A stretch of 9,710 nt of DNA from Microbacteriaceae bacterium (lineage in GTDB: Bacteria; Actinomycetota; Actinomycetes; Actinomycetales; Microbacteriaceae): assembly GCA_026785785.1 (NCBI GenBank), contig JAJAZI010000266.1:1-9710 (forward strand), read 5' to 3'. Within the stretch, counting starts at the first letter, position 1. Every line of letters starts with the position of its first letter. Below, piece by piece: positions 1 to 5,325 of this stretch. The translations under genes were made by a program, and so were the position numbers. The notes below the pieces were generated by a model. That model saw nothing but the letters and a program-made list of their open reading frames with translations. It was not told where the DNA came from and did no database searches.

Positions 1-65
1 CCCACCACACCGCCCCGCCGAGGGGGGCCTAGAGCGGGGAGCGGCCCCGCGAGGCGGCGGGGCGC

Positions 66-665
66 GTGCTGACGGAGCCCGCCTGCCCGGCGATCGCGGA
101 CCGGGGCTTCCCCCTCGGCGCGGCCGCGGCCGCCGCCGGGGTCACGGTCACTGCGCTGCCGGGGCCATCTGCCGTGATCACGGCGCTCGCGCTGTCGGGG
201 CTGCCGACCGACCGGTTCAGCTTCGAGGGGTTCGTGCCGCGCAAGGGCCGGCTCGGCGCGCTGCACCTGCTCGCCCGCGAGGAGCGCACGATGGTGTTCT
301 TCGAGTCGCCGCACCGGCTGGCCGAGTCCCTCGCCGACATGGCCCGCGCGTTCGGCGACGATCGCCGGCTGGCCGTCTGCCGGGAGCTGACGAAGATGTT
401 CGAGGAGGTCAAGCGCGGCACCGCGGCGGAGTTGGCAGCCTGGGCGGCATCCGGGGTCAAGGGCGAGATCTGCATCGTGGTGCAGGGGGCGCCGCCGCGC
501 GAGGCCGACCTCGGGTCGGGCGTGACGCAGGTGCTCGCGCTCGTCGCATCCGGATCCCGACTCAAGGACGCCTCGACCGAAGTGGCCGAGGCCACGGGAC
601 TCGGCCGCCGCGACCTCTACGAGGGCGCGCTCGCCGCGAAGGCAGCGCCCGCGCCGCCGGGCTGA
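66..665 (+). CDS. rsmI: 16S rRNA (cytidine-1402 2'-O)-methyltransferase RsmI, 5'-truncated
   Basis: RsmI methylates the ribose of C1402 in the decoding centre of 16S rRNA using SAM. Counting from the first possible in-frame start (GTG at 66), I see PGPSA at 32-36, the family signature LSGLPTDRFSFEGFVPRK at 43-60, MVFFESPHRL around 76-85 and CRELTK at 105-110. The C-terminal GLGRRDLYEGAL region looks normal. The readable part is 199 residues against about 280 for the family, so roughly the first 85-95 are absent. An in-frame TAG at 30-32 stops the frame from extending to the window edge. The SAM-site motif normally read as SDAG.P..SDPG appears as TEPACPAIADRG, so the first 20 residues are abnormal. 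Either the gene is decayed at its 5' end or this sequence end contains errors. The family call is secure; whether it is functional is unclear. The gene converges on ptsH. Confidence 0.85.
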   Translation: MLTEPACPAIADRGFPLGAAAAAAGVTVTALPGPSAVITALALSGLPTDRFSFEGFVPRKGRLGALHLLAREERTMVFFESPHRLAESLADMARAFGDDRRLAVCRELTKMFEEVKRGTAAELAAWAASGVKGEICIVVQGAPPREADLGSGVTQVLALVASGSRLKDASTEVAEATGLGRRDLYEGALAAKAAPAPPG

Positions 666-690
666 GCCGCCGCCGGGCTTCCGCAGCCGG

Positions 691-708
691 GCTTTCATCA
701 TTCAGGAG
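691..708 (+). repeat. 18-bp repeat copy R1 (left end, locus A)
   Basis: Reads GCTTTCATCATTCAGGAG followed by T, identical to copy R3 at 5050-5067. It faces inward towards R2. It is much more AT-rich than the surrounding DNA. Confidence 0.85.
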
Positions 709-783
709 TTGAGGGGCAGAAGGCAGGAGTTTCTGGCCGGGAACTCAGGAACAGGGCCGGAGTTGCGGCGATTATCCATCACC

Positions 784-798
784 GGGCCGCTCCGGCCC
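784..798. terminator. GC hairpin between rsmI and ptsH, weak terminator candidate
   Basis: GGGCCG and CGGCCC form a perfect 6-bp stem around a CTC loop. It sits between two converging genes, where a terminator is expected. Neither strand shows a T run after it, so an intrinsic terminator is only a guess. It may simply be part of the interior of repeat locus A. Confidence 0.3.
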
Positions 799-805
799 CG
801 TCTAT

Positions 806-823
806 CTCCTGAATAATGAAAGC
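806..823 (-). repeat. 18-bp repeat copy R2 (right end, locus A)
   Basis: The minus strand reads GCTTTCATTATTCAGGAG, one base different from R1 (T for C at position 9). The same variant base occurs in R6, the right end of the second locus. It begins three bases downstream of the ptsH stop codon and would be part of the ptsH 3' transcript. Confidence 0.85.
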
Positions 824-826
824 AAG

Positions 827-1099
827 TTACTCGACGGCGTCGAGGTCCGTCTCGAGCAGCGCGACGAGCTCGGCGAGCGCCGCCTCCGCGCCGTCGCCCT
901 CAGCCGCGAGGGTCACGACGTCGCCGTGGGCGGCTCCGAGGCTCATGATCGAGAGGATGCTCGCGGCGTTCATCGGCGCGCTGCCGTCCTTGCTAATCGT
1001 CACGGTCACCGACTGCGTGTTCACGGCGTCGATGAACAGTCCGGCGGGACGGGCGTGGAGCCCGACGCTGCTGGCGATGGTGGCGTTGCGTTCGGCCAT
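827..1099 (-). CDS. ptsH: Phosphocarrier protein HPr
   Basis: HPr is the small cytoplasmic carrier that takes phosphate from enzyme I and passes it to PTS EIIA domains, here most likely that of FruA next door. The protein is 90 residues, a normal length. The phospho-accepting histidine is His15 in GLHARPA. The segment NAASILSIMSLGA at 44-56 corresponds to the second conserved HPr site, with Ser47 where Ser46 lies in enteric and Gram-positive HPr. The lysine usual before that serine is alanine. I know of this in other actinobacterial HPr proteins, so it does not imply kinase regulation. The ATG start has AGGAG at 1106-1110, six bases upstream. It is the last gene of the fructose operon, 34 bp after fruA, and ends in TAA three bases before repeat R2. 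No enzyme I gene is in the window. Confidence 0.96.
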   Translation of the reverse strand: MAERNATIASSVGLHARPAGLFIDAVNTQSVTVTISKDGSAPMNAASILSIMSLGAAHGDVVTLAAEGDGAEAALAELVALLETDLDAVE

Positions 1100-1133
1100 G
1101 GTGTTCTCCTTCTGGTGGGTGTTCGGGGGAGGG

Positions 1134-3140
1134 TCAGGCGGGGACGGGAACCCGGGCGGGCTCGACGGCGGCGACCGGGGTCTTCGTCGTCCAGCGCTTG
1201 AGGGCGATCACGGTGACGGCCGTGATGACCATGCCCACGAGGATGGCGACAACGAACATCGCCAGGTTGCCGATCGCGAAGAAGACGAACAGGCCCCCGT
1301 GCGGCGCCTGCGAGGTGACGTCGGCGGCCATGATGATCGCTCCCGTCGTTGCTCCGCCGAGGATGCCGGCGGGGATGACGCGCAGCGGGTCCGCCGCGGC
1401 GAACGGGATGGCGCCCTCGGAGATGAACGCGGCACCGAGCAGCCAGGCGGCCTTGCCGTTCTCGCGCTCGATCGGGCTGAATAGCTTGCGGTCGAGCACG
1501 GTGGCCAGGGCCATCGCGAGCGGCGGGACCATTCCGGCGGCCATGACTGCGGCCATGATGTTCCAGGGGGCCTGGTTGTCGATCGACCCGGCGGCGAGTC
1601 CGGCGACGGCGAAGGCATAGGCCACCTTGTTGACCGGCCCGCCGAGGTCGAGGCACATCATGGTGCCGAGGATTACGCCGAGGAGGATCGCCGAGACACC
1701 GGTGAGGCTCGACAGCCAGTCGTTCAGGCCGCCCATGAGCGTCGCGATCGGTCCGCCGAGCAGCACGATCATCAGGCCTGATGCTCCGATCGATGCGAAC
1801 AGCGGGATGATCACGACGGGCATGAGGCTGCGCAGCCAGCGCGGAACGTCGATGCGGCCGATCCAGTAGGCGATTGCGCCAGCGAGCAGGCCGCCGACGA
1901 GTCCGCCGATGAAGCCGGCGTTCATGAGCAGTGCCACGGCACCGGCGACGAATCCGGGTGCGATCCCGGGCCGGTCGGCGATCGCGTAGGCGATGTAGCC
2001 GGCGAGGGCCGGAACGAGGAAGCCCATCGATGCCGCACCGATCATGAAGAACACGGCGCCGAAGTAAATCGCAACCCCGCCCTCGGGGAGGTTCCACAGG
2101 GTGTTGTTGACGATGATGTCCGCGGCGGTGGCGGTGATGTCATAGCCGCCGAGCAGGAAGCCCAGCGCGATGAGCAGCCCGCCGCCGGCGACGAACGGGA
2201 TCATGTAGCTGACGCCGGTGAGCAGCCAGCGCTTGAGCTTCAGGCCGACGTGCTCGTCCGAGCCTCCGCCAGCGCTCGCCGCAGCCTGGCCGGTCTCGGC
2301 CACACGTGCCGCGTTGGGGTTGGATGCCGCGGCGATCGCCTCTGCGATCATCGCGTCGGGCGCGTCGATGCCGCGCTTGACGGCGGACTGGATGACCGGC
2401 TTGCCCGCGAACCGTCCCTTATCGCGCACATCGACGTCGACGGCGAAGATGACGGCGGATGCGGCGGCGATGAGCGCGGGGTCGAGCGGCTTGGCGCCGG
2501 AGGACCCCTGCGTCTCCACGTGCAGGGTGACGCCGGCGCGATCGCCAGCGGCGACGAGGGCGTCGGCGGCCATGTAGGTGTGCGCGATGCCGGTCGGGCA
2601 GGCTGTCACGGCGACGAGCACCGGGCGGTCCGCGTGTCCAGCGGGCGCTACGGCGGCGGGCGCGGGCGCGGCTGTCGGTGCGGCAGGCTCATCGGCGACG
2701 GCCTCGTCGACGAGGCGCACGATATCCTCGGACGCCGTCGCCGAGCGGAGGGCGGCGACGAACTCGGGCTTGATGAGCGAGCGCGCGAGCTTCGACAGCA
2801 GCTTGAGGTGGGCCTGGTCGGCGCCATCCGGTGCAGCGATGAAGAAGATCAGGTCGGCGGGGCCGTCGGGGGCGCCGAAGTCGACCCCGGGGGCGGGGCG
2901 TGCCATCGCGAGTGTCGGCTCGGTCACGGCCGACGAGCGGCAGTGGGGGATGGCGATTCCGCCGGGGATACCGGTGTCGGTCTGGGACTCGCGCTTCCAC
3001 GCGTCGGCGAACAGCGCCTCGACGTCGGTCGCGCGGCCGGAATCGACGACGCGGCTGGCGAGGTACCGGATGGCTCCGGCGCGGTCGGTGCCGAGGTCGG
3101 CATCCAGGCTCACGAGCCCGGGTGTGATGAGTGACGACAA
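1134..3140 (-). CDS. fruA: Fructose-specific PTS permease, EIIABC fusion
   Basis: This inner-membrane permease imports fructose and phosphorylates it to fructose-1-phosphate. All three PTS domains are present in A-B-C order over 668 residues, a normal length for this fusion. EIIA spans about 5-150, with its phosphohistidine at His66 in GIAIPHCRSS. An Ala/Pro linker covers about 151-171. EIIB starts at about 173, with active Cys181 in VAVTACPTGIAHTYMAA. The membrane EIIC domain covers about 300-650, with many hydrophobic segments and the conserved LGGPVNKVAYAF (499-510) and ISEGAIPFAAADP (573-585). A start at TTG (3140) gives the usual N-terminus SSLITPGLVSLD, and AGGAG lies six bases upstream. 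It follows fruK by 29 bp and precedes ptsH by 34 bp, so the three are surely co-transcribed. The fructose assignment rests on EIIABC type and the neighbouring fruK. Confidence 0.95.
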   Translation of the reverse strand: MSSLITPGLVSLDADLGTDRAGAIRYLASRVVDSGRATDVEALFADAWKRESQTDTGIPGGIAIPHCRSSAVTEPTLAMARPAPGVDFGAPDGPADLIFFIAAPDGADQAHLKLLSKLARSLIKPEFVAALRSATASEDIVRLVDEAVADEPAAPTAAPAPAAVAPAGHADRPVLVAVTACPTGIAHTYMAADALVAAGDRAGVTLHVETQGSSGAKPLDPALIAAASAVIFAVDVDVRDKGRFAGKPVIQSAVKRGIDAPDAMIAEAIAAASNPNAARVAETGQAAASAGGGSDEHVGLKLKRWLLTGVSYMIPFVAGGGLLIALGFLLGGYDITATAADIIVNNTLWNLPEGGVAIYFGAVFFMIGAASMGFLVPALAGYIAYAIADRPGIAPGFVAGAVALLMNAGFIGGLVGGLLAGAIAYWIGRIDVPRWLRSLMPVVIIPLFASIGASGLMIVLLGGPIATLMGGLNDWLSSLTGVSAILLGVILGTMMCLDLGGPVNKVAYAFAVAGLAAGSIDNQAPWNIMAAVMAAGMVPPLAMALATVLDRKLFSPIERENGKAAWLLGAAFISEGAIPFAAADPLRVIPAGILGGATTGAIIMAADVTSQAPHGGLFVFFAIGNLAMFVVAILVGMVITAVTVIALKRWTTKTPVAAVEPARVPVPA

Positions 3141-3146
3141 TGTATT

Positions 3147-3151
3147 CTCCT
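3147..3151 (-). promoter_or_regulatory. Ribosome binding site supporting the TTG start of fruA
   Basis: AGGAG on the minus strand lies six bases before TTG at 3140-3138. No ATG or GTG in frame nearby gives a better N-terminus. The spacing equals that of the ptsH site (AGGAG, six bases, ATG). Confidence 0.8.
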
Positions 3152-3169
3152 GACTTGCTTATCTGGGGT

Positions 3170-4141
3170 TCAGTGATCTGCGGTGATCGGGGTGAGGACT
3201 TCGACGACGGCTGTTTCGGGGTGGGTCTGGTTGACGGATGGCATGGTGCTTCCCGAAAGTGAGGCGGCGGCGGTGCCGTGGGCAACAGCCTGGGCGAGGC
3301 GCAGTCCCGGCGAGTCGCCGCGGCGGTCGGCGAGCAGGTACCCCGCGAGCGAGGAGTCGCCGGCGCCGACGGTGCTGCGCACCACGATCGGTGGCATCCG
3401 CGCGAACCAGCCGCCGTCCTCGGTCGCGAGCACGGCGCCCTTGCCGCCGAGGGTGGCGAGAACGGCGCGGCATCCGCGGGCCAGGAGCAGCTGCGCGGCG
3501 GCGAAGGCCTGCCGCGGGTCCGCCTCGAGGCTGTCCTCATCGCTGAAGCCGGTGAGCTCGGCGAGCTCCTCGGCGTTGGGCTTCACGAGGTCGACGCCCA
3601 CCCCGGAGTCGAGAATGGCGGCGAACGGGGCGCCGGAGGAGTCGACCGCGATGCGGGGAGTGCTGCCATTGCCGGCGGCCCGCACCGCGCGGACGACCCG
3701 TGCGTAGAAGTCGACGGGAAGGCCGGGCGGAAGCGATCCGGCAAGGACGAGCCACTCGGCCTTGCGGGACTGCGACACGACGACGTCGATGAGCGCCGCC
3801 TCGTCCGCCGCGGTGAGCGTCGGACCGGGCTCGTTGATCTTCGTCGTCGTGCCGTCGGGCTCGGTGAGCGTGATATTCGAGCGGATGCGCTCCGCGATGC
3901 CGAAGCTCACGGTGGGGACCCGCTCGCCGCGCAGCGCGACGAGCATGGGGTCGGCGGCATCCCCGGGAAGCACGGCGATCGTGTCGAGGCCGGAGGCGAT
4001 GAGCGCCCTCGAGACGTTGACGCCCTTGCCGCCGGGCTGCTCGCGGGTGGCCGAGGCGCGCTGCACGTCGCCGCGGGAGAGTCTGCCGGTCAACTCGATC
4101 GTGCGGTCGAGGCTCGGGTTGGCGGTGAGGGTGACGATCAC
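3170..4141 (-). CDS. fruK: 1-phosphofructokinase
   Basis: FruK uses ATP to convert fructose-1-phosphate, the product of FruA, to fructose-1,6-bisphosphate in the cytoplasm, feeding glycolysis. The 323-residue protein is a PfkB/ribokinase-fold sugar kinase. It starts with TLTANPSLDRTI, typical of 1-phosphofructokinases. The substrate-site segment PGGKGVNVSRAL lies at 36-47, KPNAEEL at 187-193, and the anion-hole and catalytic motif GAGDS at 259-263 with Asp262 as the catalytic base. The start is GTG at 4141, overlapping the deoR stop in the four bases GTGA, which suggests translational coupling. A strong Shine-Dalgarno sequence lies inside the end of deoR. A tagatose-6-phosphate kinase is possible from the fold alone, but the fruA neighbour makes fruK much more likely. 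Confidence 0.94.
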   Translation of the reverse strand: MIVTLTANPSLDRTIELTGRLSRGDVQRASATREQPGGKGVNVSRALIASGLDTIAVLPGDAADPMLVALRGERVPTVSFGIAERIRSNITLTEPDGTTTKINEPGPTLTAADEAALIDVVVSQSRKAEWLVLAGSLPPGLPVDFYARVVRAVRAAGNGSTPRIAVDSSGAPFAAILDSGVGVDLVKPNAEELAELTGFSDEDSLEADPRQAFAAAQLLLARGCRAVLATLGGKGAVLATEDGGWFARMPPIVVRSTVGAGDSSLAGYLLADRRGDSPGLRLAQAVAHGTAAASLSGSTMPSVNQTHPETAVVEVLTPITADH

Positions 4142-4926
4142 GCGACCATCACCTCCACTCCGGCGTCGTCGAGGGCGGCAAACAGGTCGGAGGCGGGGGA
4201 GTCGTCGGTGATGAGCATGTCGAGGTCGGCGAGGCCCGCAAACCGGACGAGCGTCTCCTCCCCGAGCTTGGTGGAGTCGACGAGCGCGACCGCTCTCCGG
4301 GCGCCCAGGGTGAATGCGGTTTTCACAGCTGACTCCTCTTCGTCGGGGGTGCTGAGCCCGAATTCGGCGTGCACCCCGTTGGCGCCGATAAAGGCGATGT
4401 CCGGGCGCAAGCGGGCGAGTTGCGCAATGGCGGTCGATCCGACGGCCGCGCTCGTGATGCCGCGGAGGCGTCCGCCGAGCAGGTTGACCTCGATGTCGGG
4501 GTTCTCGGCGACGGTGAGGGCGATGCGCACCGAGTTGGTGATGACGACGAGCGACTGGTGCGGGGCATCCGGCTTCCAGCGTGCGATGTGCTCCGCGAGC
4601 CGTCCCGTCGTGGTGCCGGCGTCGATCGCGATCGCGCCGCTGAAGGATGCCGGGATGAGGGTCATGGCCGCTACGGCGATGCGCTCCTTGGCGTCGGCAT
4701 TAAGGCCCAGTCGGGACGGGACGCTCTCCTCGAGCCGGCTGGTCATCGAGGCCGCGACGGCACCGCCGTGGACGCGGCGCAGCACGCCGCGCGTCTCGAG
4801 CTGAGCGAGGTCGCGGCGCACGGTCTCGCTCGTCACGTCGAACTCGCGGGCCAGATCGATGACGGCGACGCGTCCCGTTTCGGTCACGAGCCGTTCGACC
4901 CGGTCCTGTCGCTCTTCTGCGTACAC
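4138..4926 (-). CDS. DeoR-family transcriptional regulator, probable fructose operon repressor
   Basis: This 262-residue protein has the standard two-part DeoR architecture. A winged helix-turn-helix covers about 5-57, with VIDLAREFDVTSETVRRDLAQLE as the DNA-reading part and RRVHGGAV closing the wing. A C-terminal sugar-phosphate sensor of the ribose-isomerase-like type contains IDAGTTTGRLAEHI (101-114), NLLGGRLR (148-155), FIGANGV (179-185) and DSTKLG (217-222). As the first gene of the fru operon it probably represses its own promoter and is released by fructose-1-phosphate or fructose-1,6-bisphosphate. That role is inferred from related corynebacterial FruR systems. The start is GTG at 4926, with AGGGGA six bases upstream. 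The stop overlaps the fruK start by four bases. Confidence 0.92.
   Translation of the reverse strand: MYAEERQDRVERLVTETGRVAVIDLAREFDVTSETVRRDLAQLETRGVLRRVHGGAVAASMTSRLEESVPSRLGLNADAKERIAVAAMTLIPASFSGAIAIDAGTTTGRLAEHIARWKPDAPHQSLVVITNSVRIALTVAENPDIEVNLLGGRLRGITSAAVGSTAIAQLARLRPDIAFIGANGVHAEFGLSTPDEEESAVKTAFTLGARRAVALVDSTKLGEETLVRFAGLADLDMLITDDSPASDLFAALDDAGVEVMVA
4148..4156 (-). promoter_or_regulatory. Strong Shine-Dalgarno for fruK inside the deoR coding end
   Basis: The minus strand reads GGAGGTGAT, a full match to the usual anti-Shine-Dalgarno complement, six bases before the GTG start of fruK. It is far stronger than the sites of the other operon genes and would help fruK to be translated well above its regulator. 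Confidence 0.7.
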
Positions 4927-4951
4927 CTGTTGTCCCCTGTGACTTTAGTAA

Positions 4952-4966
4952 GCGCATGTGGTGCGC
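4952..4966. promoter_or_regulatory. 5-bp dyad in the fru operon leader
   Basis: GCGCA and TGCGC form a perfect 5-bp inverted repeat around TGTGG. It lies between the proposed -10 box and the GTG start of the regulator gene, so it could form a leader hairpin or serve as a secondary protein site. It is short enough to be chance. Confidence 0.3.
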
Positions 4967-4973
4967 CTTCTGC

Positions 4974-4999
4974 GTTTATGTGAGATTAGCGGCATAAAC
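4974..4999. promoter_or_regulatory. Candidate operator: 7-bp inverted repeat around the -10 box
   Basis: GTTTATG (4974-4980) and CATAAAC (4993-4999) are perfect reverse complements separated by 12 bp. The centre near 4986.5 coincides with the proposed -10 box, so a bound protein would block polymerase. The DeoR-family product of the first gene is the obvious candidate ligand. This is inference from position only. Confidence 0.5.
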
Positions 5000-5011
5000 C
5001 AATCAAAGCAA
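4983..5011 (-). promoter_or_regulatory. Probable promoter of the fru operon
   Basis: The minus strand has TTGCTT (5011-5006) as a -35 and TAATCT (4988-4983, fitting TANNNT) as a -10, separated by exactly 17 bp. Transcription would begin near 4976, about 50 bases before the GTG of the regulator gene. The whole 4940-5045 stretch is unusually AT-rich for this window. The hexamers match only partly, so the call also rests on position and composition. Confidence 0.5.
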
Positions 5012-5033
5012 CATATTCACACAAAGTACAACA
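5004..5033. promoter_or_regulatory. CAAAG-type direct repeats at and upstream of the -35
   Basis: CAAAGCAACA (5004-5013) and CAAAGTACAACA (5022-5033) repeat in the same orientation 18 bp apart, with further ACAAACA at 5030-5036. The first overlaps the proposed -35 box. Directly repeated half-sites are known for some DeoR-type repressors, so these could be a second class of operator. Low base complexity lowers confidence. Confidence 0.35.
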
Positions 5034-5049
5034 AACAGATTTTGGCTCC

Positions 5050-5067
5050 GCTTTCATCATTCAGGAG
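5050..5067 (+). repeat. 18-bp repeat copy R3 (outer left end, locus B)
   Basis: Reads GCTTTCATCATTCAGGAG, identical over 18 bp to R1. It is followed by a run of G and lies just upstream of the fru operon promoter region. Confidence 0.85.
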
Positions 5068-5093
5068 GGGGGGTGGTCGGCGGACTCCGCGGC

Positions 5094-5111
5094 GCTTTCA
5101 CAATTCAGGAG
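5094..5111 (+). repeat. 18-bp repeat copy R4 (inner left, locus B)
   Basis: Reads GCTTTCACAATTCAGGAG followed by T. It has two changes from R1 at positions 8 and 9, and starts 44 bp after the start of R3. Confidence 0.75.
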
Positions 5112-5238
5112 TGGGCCGAAGCCAGCGCGGGGCGGGGCACACGAAAACTGCTGATCACGCAAGATTCGTGCGCTGGATGCCGGTTGACGCGCCACTTGCA
5201 GCATCCGCCCCGCCGCGTCCGCCGCCGCCCAGTCAACA

Positions 5239-5256
5239 CTCCTGAATGATGAGAGC
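5239..5256 (-). repeat. 18-bp repeat copy R5 (inner right, locus B)
   Basis: The minus strand reads GCTCTCATCATTCAGGAG followed by T, one change from R1. It pairs with R4 as the inner inverted repeat. Confidence 0.8.
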
Positions 5257-5292
5257 AGCCAAGAGGCATCCGGGGCCGAGCCCGCCTCGTCA

Positions 5293-5310
5293 CTCCTGAA
5301 TAATGAAAGA
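5293..5310 (-). repeat. 18-bp repeat copy R6 (outer right end, locus B)
   Basis: The minus strand reads TCTTTCATTATTCAGGAG followed by T. It matches R2 at 17 of 18 bases and shares its T at position 9. It begins 15 bp downstream of the aldo/keto reductase stop. Confidence 0.8.
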
Positions 5311-5325
5311 GAAGAAGCCGGCGGG

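Larger units (their letters stand above)
691..823. repeat. Intergenic repeat element, locus A (inverted 18-bp ends, 133 bp)
   Basis: This fills nearly all of the 161-bp gap between the convergent rsmI and ptsH genes. It starts with GCTTTCATCATTCAGGAG and ends with CTCCTGAATAATGAAAGC, whose reverse complement differs from the start at one base. The 97-bp interior is GC-rich and encodes nothing I can support. It holds a perfect short hairpin at 784-798 and a weaker one around 727-745 (GAGTTTC, then GGAACTC). The right end lies three bases past the ptsH stop. The same end motifs recur at 5050-5310. No flanking target duplication is obvious. Confidence 0.75.
5050..5310. repeat. Intergenic repeat element, locus B (nested inverted 18-bp repeats, 261 bp)
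   Basis: This occupies most of the 399-bp gap between the fru promoter and the 3' end of the aldo/keto reductase gene. Two copies of the 18-bp motif face right (5050, 5094) and two face left (5239, 5293), giving an outer pair and an inner pair of 163 bp. The outer ends match the left and right ends of locus A. The interiors of the two loci share nothing else that I can see. The inner part has no convincing coding region; a 62-codon minus-strand frame at 5105-5293 is Arg/His/Ser-rich and has the look of noise. A short hairpin (GCGGA, TCCGC) lies near 5080-5090. Confidence 0.75.

Noticed and set aside
691..823. Long-stem intrinsic terminator formed by R1 and R2
   Set aside because: The arms are separated by 97 bp and lack a T run, and the same motif at 5050 lies upstream of a promoter where no gene end needs terminating.
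3278..4804. A 508-codon plus-strand open frame opposite fruK and the regulator gene
   Set aside because: Composition is Gly/Arg/Asp-rich, there is no ribosome site or domain, and both genes beneath it are certain.
5105..5293. Possible small protein gene of 62 codons inside repeat locus B
   Set aside because: It lies within repeat DNA, ends in one of the 18-bp copies, has an Arg/His/Ser composition typical of translated GC-rich spacer, and shows no clear ribosome site.
5050..5310. CRISPR array
   Set aside because: The repeats are in opposing orientations with spacings of 26 to over 100 bp, unlike regularly spaced direct repeats, and no cas gene is present.
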